Assembly: GCF_900458815.1 (NCBI RefSeq) | Contig: NZ_UHDZ01000001.1 | Coordinates: 1,798,001-1,862,000, forward strand | Source: Staphylococcus saccharolyticus | Lineage (GTDB): Bacteria; Bacillota; Bacilli; Staphylococcales; Staphylococcaceae | Direction: 5' to 3' | Length of the DNA: 64,000 bases | Shown here: in pieces, positions 1 to 11,286 of the stretch | Numbering within the stretch: the stretch's first letter is position 1 | How the letters are laid out: every line of letters starts with the position of its first letter | The notes under the pieces: generated by a model | What the model saw: the letters and a program-made list of their open reading frames with translations, nothing else | Databases searched by the model: none | What the model was told of the DNA's origin: nothing | Made by a program: the position numbers and the translations under genes

Positions 1-1332
1 AGGATCTGCTTGTCTAAACTTATAAATAGATTGTTTAACGTCACCAACCATAAATAAATTACCATCATGCTCGCATCCTGTTTTAATACAAGATAAAATA
101 TTCTCTTGTACACGATTCGTATCTTGATACTCATCTACAAGAATTTCTTTGAAATGCTCACGATATAACTCAGCAATTGCAGAAGGTGTCCCATCTTCAT
201 TAGTCAGTATTTGTAATGCAAAATGTTCATAATCAGCAAAATCCAATACATTTCTACTACGTTTGTGTGCACTAAATGTTTCAATTACATCTTGAACAAT
301 ATGTGTTAAATAAGCAACACGCGGCGCGAGTTGATTCATATCGGCTTTTAAATCATCTTCATTTCTTGAAAAATAGTCGTTTTTTACTTTCATAACTAAT
401 TTTTTGTACTTATCATAATGTTCTTTAGCATCTTCTAAAGCGTCTTCCATACCCTCGTTAGCTTCTCTAATTTTAGTCGTAACAGATGGGAAACGACTTA
501 CAAATTCATGGTTTACAATGACTTCTGTATTTAAAATATTACCTTCTAACACCATAGCAATAAATTGGCGTTCCGCTTCGACAACTTCCAACTGTTTCTC
601 AACATTTTCCATCATAGAATATAAGTCATAACTTTTTTGTAATTCTTCATGCCCCGCTTTTAAGAAAATCATAGCGAGCTCATTGAGTAACTCTAACATC
701 TTTTGTTGTTTTAATTCATCTTTATAAGGTTCATATAATTCATTTAACCACTTATATGGGTTAGGATTTGCGATACTAAAAAAATACAATTGTTTAATAA
801 TACTACGAAATTGATTATCATTTCTATCTGAAGATAATTGTTCAGTTAACTCAATAAAATCAGGATTTAAATTATCATAATGTTGTTCTAAAACTTCATC
901 TATCGTTTGTTCTAAAAGTAGAATATTTTCTGCTTCACTACTCGTTCTAAAATTAGGGTCTACATCTAATACATCATAATGTTGTTGTATTAATTTTAAA
1001 CAGAAACTATGTAGAGTCGAAATTTGTGCTTGATGAATTTTGATACGTTGTTTTTTTAAGTGCTCGTTATTGGGATCTTCGGCTGAAGCTTCTTGAATAC
1101 GTTGATCAACACGGTGTTTCATTTCTCTTGCACTTAAGTTCGTGAATGTCACAACCAACAGTCGATCAACATCCACTTTATCTTTTATTATACGTTGAAT
1201 GATACGTTCTACTAACACTGCTGTTTTACCAGAACCAGCTGCGGCGGCTACAAGAATGTCTTGGCCTTTAGCGTATATACTTCTCCATTGTGCATCAGTC
1301 CAGATTACATTATTAGGTTTTGTTGGAATCAT
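1..1332 (-). CDS. addA: ATP-dependent helicase/nuclease subunit A (AddA/RexA), 5' part
   Basis: This is the N-terminal 444 codons of the AddA helicase-nuclease, the partner of AddB in double-strand-break processing. The gene runs off the left edge of the window. The superfamily 1 helicase motifs are visible. Walker A reads [12 protein letters not shown] near residue 30, a motif Ia region reads [13 protein letters not shown], Walker B reads [10 protein letters not shown], and motif III reads [16 protein letters not shown] at the cut end. The ATG at 1332 overlaps the addB stop in an ATGA arrangement, which suggests translational coupling. The reading frame is open over the whole visible part. 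The C-terminal nuclease domain lies outside the window. Confidence 0.93.
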   Translation of the reverse strand, partial: MIPTKPNNVIWTDAQWRSIYAKGQDILVAAAAGSGKTAVLVERIIQRIIKDKVDVDRLLVVTFTNLSAREMKHRVDQRIQEASAEDPNNEHLKKQRIKIHQAQISTLHSFCLKLIQQHYDVLDVDPNFRTSSEAENILLLEQTIDEVLEQHYDNLNPDFIELTEQLSSDRNDNQFRSIIKQLYFFSIANPNPYKWLNELYEPYKDELKQQKMLELLNELAMIFLKAGHEELQKSYDLYSMMENVEKQLEVVEAERQFIAMVLEGNILNTEVIVNHEFVSRFPSVTTKIREANEGMEDALEDAKEHYDKYKKLVMKVKNDYFSRNEDDLKADMNQLAPRVAYLTHIVQDVIETFSAHKRSRNVLDFADYEHFALQILTNEDGTPSAIAELYREHFKEILVDEYQDTNRVQENILSCIKTGCEHDGNLFMVGDVKQSIYKFRQADP

Positions 1333-4300
1333 GATTTGCCACCACCTTTATCTTTAAATTGTTGTATCAATTCTAGTGGATTGATTGTTTCGTCTACTGT
1401 ACGATAACGTTTACTATCAATCATTCCATCTACATGACAAACAGATTGATAATTACAAAATTGACAAGGCAACTTTTGTTTATACTTTAATGGCGCTACT
1501 TCAGTGTGACCATCCATAATATGTGAGGCTGTCTCAATAAAATTCCTTTTATTATGTTCAATAAATTGATGAATAGTTTCTTCATCGGCTACTTTACTTA
1601 CTTGTTGTTTGATAGCCCCTTTAGTTGTCAGACCAATAGGAACAATATCTGAATTAAATTTCGGTTCAAGTCTCATATCTAACGCGTCTAATACTTCTTG
1701 ATTACTATTAACAAGTCCGCTCATCTTAAATGATTTAACTAACTCTCTTTCTAATTTTTCTTCATCTATGTCTGACCAGTTTTTAAACTTAATTCGTGGC
1801 TCATGTATATGAAAATAAAGTAGTGCTCCTGGTTTAACTACATTTGAGAGACCTAATCTATCGTGATTTTGTAGTACAATATCCATATATGTCATCATTT
1901 GCATTTGTAATCCATAATAAACCTTTGTTAAATCAAGCGTTGCACTACTTTCTGACGATTTATAATCTATGATATTTACGTAACTATGATTCCCTTTTGT
2001 GTACGTATCAATCCGGTCAATTTGTCCCCTGATATTAATTGGAACACCTTGCTTAGTAGTGAGTGGCTGTGCAAAGAGTTCATCTTTACTTTTAGGTGCT
2101 TTTCGAAAACCTATCTCAAATCTTCGAGGTACGAATTTTGAAAAATCTCCTTGATACTTCAACGCGCTTAATGTTGTTTCTACAATTGCACCTATCCTTC
2201 TAGACAAATACTTATAATACGCCGAAGAATTTAGTAAATTAAATTGAACTTTAGGTAAAATCATTTCGAGTGCTTCTTCTGTTAAAGATTTAATTTTTTG
2301 ACGATTGAGATGTTTAAAATCCCCATGAATACGCTCAGAAATATATTTTAAAACAGAATGGAATATATCACCTAAGTCAAAATTTTGTAATTCATATTTC
2401 GTTCGTTCATTTAATCGTAAACCATGAGATGCATAGTGTTTAAATGGACATTGCTGATACCCCTCAAAGCGTGATACACTTGCACTAATTGTATTTCCAT
2501 ATAATTGTTGTGATAAAGATTCGCTTAATTGAACTGTTTCATTATCATAAGTTAATGAGGTAATGAGATAATCTAGTCCTTGATTCAAACGTTCATCATC
2601 ACGAATCACTTGATAAGCCTCCAACCACTGTTGATCAATTTCTTCATGATCTAACCATGCTCTTAATGATTCAAACAGTTGTATTTTAGTTTGATGAACA
2701 TGTTGCATAAGACTTAGAGGTTGTCGTCTGTGTACTTCTTGTATATTAATAATATCTAACTCGTGATATAAGTCTTTAATTTGACTTAAAAACGGACTTA
2801 TCTCTTTTTCATCTCCAGAATTCCCCATAAAGCTATAAGAGAAAGTCATATTTTGTTGACTTCTAGTCATAGCGATATAACAAACAAATGCTTCGTCCAT
2901 TTGTAATATATCAGCTGTTGGACTTAACTCAATTTGAGCGTTTTCTTCAAAATACTTCTTCTCTTCATCAGTGATTAAACTAGAAGATGATACAGGTTGC
3001 GGTAAGATACCATCATTCATGCCTACCATATAAATATGTTGTTTATTATCTACCTTTGCTAAATCCATCGTACCAATACTTACTTGATCTAAAGTTTGAG
3101 GAATCATCACAAATTCTAGTTGTTCTAAACCAATATCAAAGACTTCTAAAAATTGTTTCAATGTCATACCTTGAGTATCAAATACTGTAACTAAATTATC
3201 TAGAATTTGAATTAAACCATTCCATAGTTGATCAATTTCTTCTGCTTGTTGATGATAACCTTCAACATCAAGTTCATCACGCTCTGTCATTAGTTGATTG
3301 GGTAATTCAAAATATTCCATACTTTCATAAAAAGCACTAGCAAAATCTCTTACACTCCCAGATTCATTCATCGCTTTTTCAAAGTAAAGCACTTTATCAA
3401 CAACACTGTTTTTTAGTTTAACCACTTCTTTATATATTTCTTTTAACTCTGGTGTCACCACATGCGATTTACGTTTCATTTTACCAAATTGTTCTATCTC
3501 AAAAATATCGTCATCTAACCAACGTTTTCCATAAACACCTCGTTCTAATACAAAATTTTCTAATATATCTATTAAATATGTACTTCTTTTAAACTGTGAT
3601 GTTAAAACATTTGTCTTAAATAATCGTAACATTGCATTAGTATTCCATTTTGACTGAATAACTTCTATTAAAGAACGAATCATTTCCATAATAGGATGGT
3701 GTGTCATGGACTTTTTAATATCGATATAATAGGGAATATCGTATAGTGGCAATATTGAATCGAATAAATATGCATACGATTCATCACGGTATAATATAGC
3801 AATATCTTGAAATCTAAATTGGTTATCTCTAACATCACTTAAAATACGTCTTGCTACTTCATAAACTTCCTCTCTCATGCTAGATGCCTCAATAATTTGT
3901 AAGTGATTATGTTGTTGTTGAGTTGTAACTTGTAAAGCATTAAAGTCGCTTTCAAGATGCTTTAAATCAGGATTATTAAAACGATATCGTTCTTTAAAAT
4001 AAGTTCTATTAAGTCTAATATCTAATTGTCGTGCGATATCTTCTAAATGAGTGAGAACCTCTGAAGGTTTTCTAAATAAACTAAACTGGTCTTGACTACC
4101 GTCAGTCGTTAACAGCACAGTTACACTCTTTGCTTGTCGAACAAGTGCTACAATAATTCTATATTCCAATGTTGAAAAATTATGAAATCCATCAATGAAA
4201 ATTTCAGAACATTGAATCCACTCAGACTGGGATATTATATCAATAAATTGTTCTAAACTATCTTCTGTTGTTATAAACTCCCCGTTCATTCTTTTCTCTA

Positions 4301-4799
4301 AATGCTTATAAATGAGAGAAATATCTTCTAACTTATGTCGCGTTCTTGTTTGTAAAGAATGCGTATTAATCAATTGCTCTAAATGTTCTGCAGTAACGCT
4401 ATACTTTTTAAAATCTTGAATTTGTTCAGCAAGCTTTTCACTAAAACCATAATATTTTGATTGAGACTGATATAATTTCAACTCATCTTTATGTTTTTGA
4501 ACGAGGTGGTAAATCATCATTTCTAAAGCAGCTTTGGATAGTCTCTGTTCAGTTAATCCACCCACTTCTTGAAACACTCGATGACTTAATCTCTCGAAAT
4601 GAAGGACTTCAGTTCTTAAACTTCCATTGAGTTCAGAGTCATTAACAAATGTTTGTTCTAATTGAAATGTACTTTGTGTTGGAGCGATTAAAATAATAGG
4701 ATCTCCAAGTGGGTCCTTTTTCATTTCTTTTTTAATATATTCCAGCATTGCCGTAGATTTACCTGTCCCAGCTCTACCAATATATGTATTTAATTCCAT
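1329..4799 (-). CDS. addB: ATP-dependent helicase/nuclease subunit B (AddB/RexB)
   Basis: This 1156-residue subunit matches the usual length of AddB. Its helicase-like fold carries a P-loop, GRAGTGKST, at residues 8-16. The C-terminal third holds a RecB-type nuclease domain, with GQIDRID followed by VNIIDYKSS. Four cysteines, one in QQCPFKHY and three in [12 protein letters not shown], match the known AddB iron-sulfur staple. With AddA it unwinds and resects broken DNA ends. It is the first gene of the addBA pair and its stop overlaps the addA start by four bases. It is the longest gene here and shows no lesion, in contrast to many neighbours. Confidence 0.95.
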   Translation of the reverse strand: MELNTYIGRAGTGKSTAMLEYIKKEMKKDPLGDPIILIAPTQSTFQLEQTFVNDSELNGSLRTEVLHFERLSHRVFQEVGGLTEQRLSKAALEMMIYHLVQKHKDELKLYQSQSKYYGFSEKLAEQIQDFKKYSVTAEHLEQLINTHSLQTRTRHKLEDISLIYKHLEKRMNGEFITTEDSLEQFIDIISQSEWIQCSEIFIDGFHNFSTLEYRIIVALVRQAKSVTVLLTTDGSQDQFSLFRKPSEVLTHLEDIARQLDIRLNRTYFKERYRFNNPDLKHLESDFNALQVTTQQQHNHLQIIEASSMREEVYEVARRILSDVRDNQFRFQDIAILYRDESYAYLFDSILPLYDIPYYIDIKKSMTHHPIMEMIRSLIEVIQSKWNTNAMLRLFKTNVLTSQFKRSTYLIDILENFVLERGVYGKRWLDDDIFEIEQFGKMKRKSHVVTPELKEIYKEVVKLKNSVVDKVLYFEKAMNESGSVRDFASAFYESMEYFELPNQLMTERDELDVEGYHQQAEEIDQLWNGLIQILDNLVTVFDTQGMTLKQFLEVFDIGLEQLEFVMIPQTLDQVSIGTMDLAKVDNKQHIYMVGMNDGILPQPVSSSSLITDEEKKYFEENAQIELSPTADILQMDEAFVCYIAMTRSQQNMTFSYSFMGNSGDEKEISPFLSQIKDLYHELDIINIQEVHRRQPLSLMQHVHQTKIQLFESLRAWLDHEEIDQQWLEAYQVIRDDERLNQGLDYLITSLTYDNETVQLSESLSQQLYGNTISASVSRFEGYQQCPFKHYASHGLRLNERTKYELQNFDLGDIFHSVLKYISERIHGDFKHLNRQKIKSLTEEALEMILPKVQFNLLNSSAYYKYLSRRIGAIVETTLSALKYQGDFSKFVPRRFEIGFRKAPKSKDELFAQPLTTKQGVPINIRGQIDRIDTYTKGNHSYVNIIDYKSSESSATLDLTKVYYGLQMQMMTYMDIVLQNHDRLGLSNVVKPGALLYFHIHEPRIKFKNWSDIDEEKLERELVKSFKMSGLVNSNQEVLDALDMRLEPKFNSDIVPIGLTTKGAIKQQVSKVADEETIHQFIEHNKRNFIETASHIMDGHTEVAPLKYKQKLPCQFCNYQSVCHVDGMIDSKRYRTVDETINPLELIQQFKDKGGGKS

Positions 4800-4935
4800 A
4801 TCATTCTCTCACTCCTTTATTCATAATATTATCATAACAATGTCTTATCGAATATTAAATAGAAATGGAGATTCCTACGTCAAACTTAAATAGGACCCTC
4901 CATTGATGAAAAGCTATATTCAATTGTACACTCAG

Positions 4936-5511
4936 TTAATTTTTAGTATTTTCAGGATTAAAATTTGATTTAAACTCATTGCATGGCCAGAATCTAAATA
5001 AAACTTTACCTACGATTTGATCTTTATCAATGAGTCCAAATGAACGACTATCTTTACTTACTTCACGGTTGTCTCCTAATACTAAATATTTACCCTTTGG
5101 AATAACATTTGATTTAGGGTTGGCGTTTGGTAAGTCTTTAGTTTTAAATGTGCCAGTGATGTACTCGATTTGTTTACGCTTTTCATTATAATTTAAGTAG
5201 GGTTCTTGTTGTTTTTTACCATTAACATATAACGTATCATTTTTATATTCAACGCTATCTCCTGGTGTACCAATCACACGTTTAACATAATCATCTTTAT
5301 TATTTGCATGGAATACGATGACGTTACCTTTTTTCACGCCACCTATTTTATAACCAATGATATTTACCATTACGCGCTCACTGTCTTTTAAAGTTGGATC
5401 CATTGAATCACCTTTAATCGTGTATGGCTTACCGACAAACGTTTTAATAGCGAAAATAAGTGCAAGCGCGACCGCTATGGCAACTATCCACTCCATAATT
5501 TCTTTTTTCAA
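4936..5511 (-). CDS. spsB: Signal peptidase I (SpsB)
   Basis: This membrane-bound type I signal peptidase cleaves signal peptides from secreted proteins. The 191 residues start with one transmembrane segment (about residues 7-26). The catalytic serine is S36 in GDSMDPTL and the general-base lysine is K77 in DDYVKRVIG, the same positions as in S. aureus SpsB. The C-terminal box GDNREVSKDSRSFGLID is present. Translation starts at a TTG at 5511. Its ribosome binding site (AGAGGTG) overlaps the stop codon of spsA, so the two genes form a tight pair. This gene is expected to be essential and is intact. Confidence 0.96.
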   Translation of the reverse strand: MKKEIMEWIVAIAVALALIFAIKTFVGKPYTIKGDSMDPTLKDSERVMVNIIGYKIGGVKKGNVIVFHANNKDDYVKRVIGTPGDSVEYKNDTLYVNGKKQQEPYLNYNEKRKQIEYITGTFKTKDLPNANPKSNVIPKGKYLVLGDNREVSKDSRSFGLIDKDQIVGKVLFRFWPCNEFKSNFNPENTKN

Positions 5512-5514
5512 TGT

Positions 5515-6051
5515 CTACACCTCTTTTGATTTTTTAAATTGATAGTTAAATTCTTTAAATGGGTAATATTTCACACTCACATTACCAATAATACTCTTTT
5601 TATCTATTAAACCATAGCGTCTTGAGTCTGATTGATCATGATTATTATCATTTAATACAAAAAATGAATCAGGCGGTATCATATCACCATCAAAATTTTT
5701 AATGTTTCTTAATGCTACATCTTTAATTTGTCAATGTTGCGCATATTTTTCTTTCAATTGTCTATCATCTATATAAATGTGATGATTTTTAATATTTACA
5801 GATTCACCAGGTTCACCTATAATTCTACTAAAATGAATCTTCCCCTCATATTCGTACATAATAATATCGCCACGTTTGAGCATATCAAAAGTAACTTTAG
5901 TTTTATTGATAATGACTCTATCAAACTTTTGTAAAGTTACACTCATGCTTTGGTTGGGGATAACAGCGCCTTTAATGATAAAAGTCTGAATGAATAGTAT
6001 AATGATAATTGCAAATATTAAGGAAATCAAATATTTGATAAAGTATTGCAT
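5515..6051 (-). pseudogene. spsA: SpsA, inactive signal peptidase I homologue, interrupted by TGA
   Basis: The frame encodes a 178-codon SpsA-type protein with an N-terminal membrane segment. It is interrupted at codon 107 by an in-frame TGA at 5731-5733. After the stop the same frame continues with the conserved block [16 protein letters not shown] up to a TAG at 5515-5517, so a single substitution explains the break. In S. aureus SpsA is regarded as catalytically inactive. Here the position of the catalytic lysine is a serine (S75 in IHFSRIIG), but the nucleophile-type serine is kept (S35 in NQSMSVTL). It sits directly upstream of spsB, and the spsB ribosome binding site lies in its last codons. 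Confidence 0.85.
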
Positions 6052-6054
6052 ATC

Positions 6055-6633
6055 TTACTCCTTAGTAGAACTCATAAAATGTTTTTCTACTTTTTTACTA
6101 ACAAACCATAGAATAACAAAACCTATCAACATGATGAGTGCTCTAATTGGGTTAGTGAAAATAGTAAAGACTTCTTTTCCCAAAAAGCCCAAAATTGCTA
6201 TAGATATGAGCTTAGATATCACTAATATAATGAAATAAAATTTTATTTTAATATGCGATAAACTCACAACGATATTTATTAATGTATTGGGAGTAAATGG
6301 AAAGCATAGTAATATAAATAAAGGGATTAAACCCTGTCTATCAATAAAACTAATTAATCTTTTAACAGAGTTTCTACTTTTTAATTTCTTCATTCTCACA
6401 GTATTGACAAGCTTTTTACAAATTAAAAACACTATAAATGTACCTGTTACAACACCAAGCCAACGGATAATAATTCCTGGTATTATCCCATAAGTGTGAA
6501 TTAATAACACAATATATAAGGTTAAAGGTAATACAGGTACAATAGCTCGTAAATAAAGCAAAATGAACCCAGGAATATATCTGAATTGTCGAAAGAACTC
6601 AAACAACTCTTCTAACTGATGAAACGATAACAC
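6055..6633 (-). CDS. TVP38/TMEM64 family membrane protein
   Basis: This 192-residue polytopic protein belongs to the TVP38/TMEM64 (VTT domain, DedA-like) family. Several hydrophobic helices are visible, with the conserved core [16 protein letters not shown] at about residues 110-126 and a preceding cytosolic basic loop. Proteins of this superfamily include lipid scramblases and flippases, but the substrate of this member is unknown. Translation probably starts at a GTG (6633) behind AAAGG. Its stop lies only three bases upstream of spsA, and the spsA ribosome binding site AAGGAG overlaps its end, so it is the promoter-proximal gene of a TVP38-spsA-spsB operon. Confidence 0.85.
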   Translation of the reverse strand: MLSFHQLEELFEFFRQFRYIPGFILLYLRAIVPVLPLTLYIVLLIHTYGIIPGIIIRWLGVVTGTFIVFLICKKLVNTVRMKKLKSRNSVKRLISFIDRQGLIPLFILLCFPFTPNTLINIVVSLSHIKIKFYFIILVISKLISIAILGFLGKEVFTIFTNPIRALIMLIGFVILWFVSKKVEKHFMSSTKE

Positions 6634-6784
6634 ATCAAATCCTTTCTAGGGCTAATATTACCTTCTTAATTATAGTGGTAATTGGTACCTTTTGAAATAA
6701 CAAAATTAAGTTCACAACATAAATCAGTCTTTAGTAGTAAATAACCTATGAAAACAAACTAATGTCAGCCCAAAATAAGAAAGC

Positions 6785-6814
6785 CAACATCTCAAGTTTT
6801 CACTCAAGATGTTG
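6785..6814. terminator. Intrinsic terminator after pgi
   Basis: An 8-bp perfect stem (CAACATCT / AGATGTTG) is followed on the plus strand by TGATTTTTT and on the minus strand by a weaker T-rich tail. It lies about 60 bases after the pgi stop and could serve both strands. Confidence 0.6.
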
Positions 6815-6874
6815 ACATGATTTTTTAAAGATTACTAAATTATCGATATGTGAATTTGATTCAACAGAGTAAAT

Positions 6875-8206
6875 TTATAAACGATCTTCCAATTCTTTCT
6901 TTTTGTCTTCATGGCCAGTTTTACCTAACAATGCAAACATATTTTGTTTATAAGCTTCAACACCTGGTTGATTAAATGGATTCACACCTAACTGGTAACC
7001 ACTCATCGCACATGCTAATTCGAAGAAGTAAACAACATAGCCAAATGTTTCTTCATCTAATTGAGGAATATTTACTACAATATTAGGAACGCCACCATCA
7101 GTATGTGCTAATAAAGTGCCTTCAAAAGCTTTAGTGTTAACTTCATCAATTGTTTTTCCTGCAAGATAGTTTAGAGCATCTAAGTCTTCACTATCTTCAT
7201 CAATTCTGATGTCATGTTTTGGATGATTAACTTTGACAACCGTTTCAAACAAGAAGCGACGACCTTCTTGAACGTATTGTCCTAATGAGTGTAAATCTGT
7301 AGTGTAATTCGCACTTGAAGGATAAATACCTTTAAAATCTTTCCCTTCAGATTCACCATATAATTGTTTCCACCATTCATTAAAATATTGCATTGACGGC
7401 TCATAGTTAATCAACACTTCAGTTGTATAACCTTTACTGTATAAAATATTTCTAATTGTCGCATATTGATATGCAATATTGTCTTCTAAGTCACTAGAAG
7501 ATAGTTCTTCACGTGCTTTTGCAGCACCAATCATAATTGACTCAATATTAATACCTGCCGTTGCAATTGGTAATAAACCTACTGCTGTTAAAACTGAATA
7601 ACGTCCGCCAACATTGTCAGGCACAACAAATTTTTCATATCCCTCGTTATCAGCTAATTGTTTTAATGCTCCTTTAGACTTGTCCGTAGTTGCAAAAATA
7701 CGTTTTTTAGCTTCTTCTTTACCATATTTTTCTTCTACTAAGAGTTTAAATAGTCTAAACGCAACTGCAGGTTCTGTAGTAGTACCAGATTTAGAAATAA
7801 CATTCACTGAGAAATCTTTACCAGATAAATAGTTTACTAACTCTTGAGTATAACTTGAAGATAAGTGATTACCTACGAATACAATTTCAGGATACTCAGT
7901 ACTATTTCTAAATGATGAAGTTAACATTTCAATTGCAGCACGTGCACCTAAATATGATCCCCCAATTCCAATAACAACGAGCACATCGGAATTTGATTTA
8001 ATTCGTTTAGATGCTTCAACAATTCTTGAAAATTCTTCTTTATCATAATCAACCGGTAAGTCTAGCCATCCTAAAAAGTCATTACCAGCGCCTGTCCCTT
8101 TATGAATTGTGTCATGTATTGTTTTAACAGTATCTTTTTGTTGATCCAATTCATGTTTGTCGAAAAATTCTAAAGTTTTACCATAATCTAATTGAATATG
8201 AGTCAT
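6875..8206 (-). CDS. pgi: Glucose-6-phosphate isomerase
   Basis: The enzyme interconverts glucose-6-phosphate and fructose-6-phosphate in glycolysis and gluconeogenesis. The 443 residues match other Gram-positive Pgi proteins. The substrate-binding blocks [15 protein letters not shown] and [10 protein letters not shown] and the C-terminal block [16 protein letters not shown] are all present. The ATG at 8206 is preceded by a strong CAGGAGGC ribosome binding site. The gene stands alone between terminators and is divergent from argG. Confidence 0.97.
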   Translation of the reverse strand: MTHIQLDYGKTLEFFDKHELDQQKDTVKTIHDTIHKGTGAGNDFLGWLDLPVDYDKEEFSRIVEASKRIKSNSDVLVVIGIGGSYLGARAAIEMLTSSFRNSTEYPEIVFVGNHLSSSYTQELVNYLSGKDFSVNVISKSGTTTEPAVAFRLFKLLVEEKYGKEEAKKRIFATTDKSKGALKQLADNEGYEKFVVPDNVGGRYSVLTAVGLLPIATAGINIESIMIGAAKAREELSSSDLEDNIAYQYATIRNILYSKGYTTEVLINYEPSMQYFNEWWKQLYGESEGKDFKGIYPSSANYTTDLHSLGQYVQEGRRFLFETVVKVNHPKHDIRIDEDSEDLDALNYLAGKTIDEVNTKAFEGTLLAHTDGGVPNIVVNIPQLDEETFGYVVYFFELACAMSGYQLGVNPFNQPGVEAYKQNMFALLGKTGHEDKKKELEDRL

Positions 8207-8450
8207 CTTATTGCCTCCTGTGATTTGTACTTATATTTAATTCTACTAAGTTTGTATTGGCTATTCAATTCACAAGGCTAATGGATAATTAGAAAATTGA
8301 TTTTTCTGTGACTATTCACTACACTTTTATGAAAAAATTCGTCTCCTCGTATGGACTCTTATTAATTCAATATACAGAATTTTTAAATTTATTTAAAATG
8401 GCTATATAACGGATTTAAATAACTTCTCAACACGAATACTCTTTATTATT

Positions 8451-8468
8451 TATGAATATTTATGTATA
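8451..8468 (+). promoter_or_regulatory. Arg-box-like operator upstream of argGH
   Basis: The sequence TATGAATATTTATGTATA resembles the ArgR/AhrC half-site pair TGAAT-N-ATTCA but is imperfect in the right half. It lies just upstream of the probable argG promoter, where an arginine repressor would be expected. This is a motif match by eye only. Confidence 0.35.
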
Positions 8469-8498
8469 AAAATGGTTTTATTTTCATTATGAATCTGC

Positions 8499-8504
8499 TA
8501 TGAT
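8499..8504 (+). promoter_or_regulatory. Probable extended -10 element of the argGH promoter
   Basis: TATGAT at 8499-8504 is preceded by TGC, giving an extended -10 (TGnTATGAT). I see no good -35 at the correct distance. It lies about 45 bases upstream of the argG start codon. Confidence 0.45.
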
Positions 8505-8516
8505 ATATCCATATTC

Positions 8517-8531
8517 AAAATTCTGAAAATT
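8517..8531 (+). promoter_or_regulatory. CodY box in the argG leader
   Basis: AAAATTCTGAAAATT matches the CodY consensus AATTTTCWGAAAATT at 13 of 15 positions. It lies between the probable -10 element and the argG ribosome binding site, so bound CodY would block transcription. CodY represses amino acid biosynthesis in nutrient-rich staphylococci, which fits argininosuccinate synthase. Confidence 0.6.
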
Positions 8532-8548
8532 ATTTGAGGTGTTTATAT

Positions 8549-9754
8549 ATGAATGAAAAAATCGTTTTAGCATATTCAGGCGGTTTAGACACAAGTGTTG
8601 CTGTCCAGTGGCTTATAGATAAAGGTTACAAGGTCGTGGCATGTTGTCTTGATGTCGGCGAAGGAAAAGATTTAGATGTCGTATATCAAAAAGCCTTAGA
8701 TATGGGTGCGATTGAATGTCATATTATTGATGCAACAAAAGAATTTAGTGATGATTATGTAAGTTATACTATTAAGGGGAATCTTATGTATGAGAATGCA
8801 TATCCATTAGTTTCAGCATTGTCACGTCCTCTCATTGCTAAGAAATTAGTAGAAATCGCTGAGAAAACAAATTCTATTGGCATTGCACATGGCTGTACAG
8901 GTAAAGGGAATGACCAAGTACGTTTTGAAGTGGCTATTAAAGCGTTAAATCCTAAGTTAAAAGCATTTGCACCTGTGCGTGAATGGGCTTGGAGTAGAGA
9001 GGAAGAAATCGATTATGCAATTAAACATAACATCCCTGTGTCTATCAACCACGATTCCCCCTACTCTATTGACCAAAACTTATGGGGAAGAGCAAATGAA
9101 TGTGGTATTTTAGAAGATCCTTATGCAGCCCCTCCAGAGGATGCTTTTGATTTAACCTCACCAATAGAAGAAACACCTAATGAAGTAGATGAAATTATTA
9201 TTACTTTTAAAAAAGGTATCCCAGTTCAAGTTAATGGAAAGAAATATTCACTAGATGATCTTATCCTCTATTTAAATCAACTTGCTGGTAAACATGGTAT
9301 TGGAAGAATTGACCATGTTGAAAATAGAATGGTCGGAATTAAATCAAGAGAAATATATGAAACACCTGGTGCAGAAGTCATTTTAAAAGCTCATAAAGCA
9401 CTTGAAACTATTACTTTAACGAAAGATGTCGCTCATTTTAAACCAATTATTGAGAAGCAGCTTTCAGAACAACTTTATAATGGACTATGGTTCTCTCCTT
9501 TAACGGATAGCTTGAAACTCTTTATCGATAGTACACAACAATATGTTGAAGGAGATGTGAGAGTTAAGTTATTTAAAGGAAATGCAATCGTTAACGGTAG
9601 ACAATCACCTTACACATTATATGACGAGAAATTAGCAACTTATACAAAAGAAGATGCATTTAATCAAGAAGCAGCTGTAGGATTTATTGATATCTATGGT
9701 TTACCTACACAAGTTAATGCGTTATTACATGGAGGTTATAGTAATGATCAATAA
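8549..9754 (+). CDS. argG: Argininosuccinate synthase
   Basis: The enzyme condenses citrulline and aspartate with ATP to argininosuccinate, the penultimate step of arginine synthesis. The N-terminal PP-loop reads [16 protein letters not shown], and [18 protein letters not shown] follows at about residue 110. I chose the ATG at 8549 because TTGAGGTG stands 7-8 bases upstream and it gives 401 residues, the length of the S. aureus protein. A TTG 15 bases further upstream lies inside the ribosome binding site region. The gene overlaps argH by 11 bases, so the two are translated as a pair. Confidence 0.95.
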   Translation: MNEKIVLAYSGGLDTSVAVQWLIDKGYKVVACCLDVGEGKDLDVVYQKALDMGAIECHIIDATKEFSDDYVSYTIKGNLMYENAYPLVSALSRPLIAKKLVEIAEKTNSIGIAHGCTGKGNDQVRFEVAIKALNPKLKAFAPVREWAWSREEEIDYAIKHNIPVSINHDSPYSIDQNLWGRANECGILEDPYAAPPEDAFDLTSPIEETPNEVDEIIITFKKGIPVQVNGKKYSLDDLILYLNQLAGKHGIGRIDHVENRMVGIKSREIYETPGAEVILKAHKALETITLTKDVAHFKPIIEKQLSEQLYNGLWFSPLTDSLKLFIDSTQQYVEGDVRVKLFKGNAIVNGRQSPYTLYDEKLATYTKEDAFNQEAAVGFIDIYGLPTQVNALLHGGYSNDQ

Positions 9755-11126
9755 AGCTTGGTGCGGCAGATTCAAAGAGCAACCTGAAGATTGGGTTGAT
9801 GATTTTAATGCTTCCATTGACTTTGATAAAAATTTAATCAATCAAGATATTAAAGGAAGTATTGCACATGCAACAATGCTTGCAAATCAAGAAATTATTT
9901 CACATGAAGAAGCTCAATCTATCATTAATAGTTTGAAATCTATCCAAAATGATTTTAATCATGGAAAAATTGAATTTAAAGCCTCTCTTGAAGATATTCA
10001 TTTAAATATAGAACATGAGCTTATTCAACGTATAGGTGAAGCCGGCGGTAAATTGCATACTGGACGTAGTCGTAACGATCAAGTTGCTACAGATATGCAT
10101 TTATACACTAAAGAACAAGTTCAAGAAATCATTAATTTAATAGCGTCATTTCAACATACTATCATCCAGTTAGCTGACCAACATGTTGACACAATTATGC
10201 CAGGCTATACACATCTTCAACGCGCTCAACCTATTTCATTTGCACATCATATCATGACCTACTTTTGGATGTTAGAAAGAGATAAAGGACGTTTTAATGA
10301 TAGTCTTAAGCGAATTGATATTTCACCATTAGGCGCAGCAGCTCTAAGCGGTACAACGCACCCTATTGACAGACATCATACTCAAGAACTTTTAGGTTTC
10401 ACTCATATTTATGAAAATAGTTTAGACGCTGTAAGTGACCGTGATTATATCGTTGAGACATTGCATAATATATCATTAACTATGGTACATTTATCTCGTT
10501 TTGCAGAAGAAATTATTTTTTGGTCAACTGATGAGGCAAAATTTATTACCCTTTCAGATGCCTTTTCAACTGGTTCATCTATTATGCCACAAAAGAAAAA
10601 TCCTGATATGGCAGAACTCATTCGAGGCAAAGTTGGGCGCACAACTGGTCATCTAATGAGTATGTTAGTGACACTTAAAGGATTACCATTAGCATATAAT
10701 AAGGATATGCAAGAAGACAAGGAAGGTTTATTTGATGCAATTCATACAGTAAAAGGTTCATTACGTATTTTTGAGAGTATGATAGACTCAATGACAGTCG
10801 ATACATCATGCTTAAACCAAACCGTGAGAAAAGACTTCTCAAATGCAACTGAATTAGCAGATTATTTAGTAAGTAAAGATGTACCTTTTAGAACCGCCCA
10901 TGAAATCGTAGGAAAAATTGTATTGGATTGCATTCAAAAAGGTATCTATCTTCTTGATGTTCCTTTATCTGACTATCAATCATATCATGCTAATATCGAT
11001 AAAGATATTTATGATTATTTAACACCAAAAAATTGTCTCAAACGTCGTCAAAGCTATGGTTCAACTGGTCAAAATTCAGTCAAACACCAATTAACAGTGG
11101 CGAAATCATTAATTAACTCTGTTTAA
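9744..11126 (+). CDS. argH: Argininosuccinate lyase
   Basis: This lyase splits argininosuccinate into arginine and fumarate. The 460 residues contain the fumarase/aspartase superfamily signature [11 protein letters not shown] (about residue 280), the block [13 protein letters not shown] and the catalytic histidine region [16 protein letters not shown] ([16 protein letters not shown]). The ATG at 9744 follows GGAGG and lies inside the end of argG. A longer in-frame start exists upstream but would fall deep within argG. The gene is intact, so the last two steps of arginine synthesis look functional. Confidence 0.95.
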   Translation: MINKAWCGRFKEQPEDWVDDFNASIDFDKNLINQDIKGSIAHATMLANQEIISHEEAQSIINSLKSIQNDFNHGKIEFKASLEDIHLNIEHELIQRIGEAGGKLHTGRSRNDQVATDMHLYTKEQVQEIINLIASFQHTIIQLADQHVDTIMPGYTHLQRAQPISFAHHIMTYFWMLERDKGRFNDSLKRIDISPLGAAALSGTTHPIDRHHTQELLGFTHIYENSLDAVSDRDYIVETLHNISLTMVHLSRFAEEIIFWSTDEAKFITLSDAFSTGSSIMPQKKNPDMAELIRGKVGRTTGHLMSMLVTLKGLPLAYNKDMQEDKEGLFDAIHTVKGSLRIFESMIDSMTVDTSCLNQTVRKDFSNATELADYLVSKDVPFRTAHEIVGKIVLDCIQKGIYLLDVPLSDYQSYHANIDKDIYDYLTPKNCLKRRQSYGSTGQNSVKHQLTVAKSLINSV

Positions 11127-11235
11127 AACTAAATAAAAATAAGTATGACTTTAGCGTAAATTATTTAAAAATGTTTAATGTTATATTAAGTAAATAAAAT
11201 TTAAATAAACATATTGTAAAATTTAATTCTATTCT

Positions 11236-11275
11236 TTCAAATTAGTGTAATTTGAAGATATCACATTAATTTGAA
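11236..11275 (+). promoter_or_regulatory. Nested inverted repeats in the glpQ leader
   Basis: A 9-base arm TTCAAATTA (11236-11244) can pair with TAATTTGAA at 11248-11256 (perfect, 3-base loop). As part of a 13-base arm it can also pair with ACATTAATTTGAA at 11263-11275 (12 of 13). The two hairpins exclude each other. The second ends in the GAA that begins the ribosome binding site GAAAGGA. It could be an RNA switch or a tandem operator, and no protein or ligand can be named. Confidence 0.5.
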
Positions 11276-11286
11276 AGGATGTTTTT

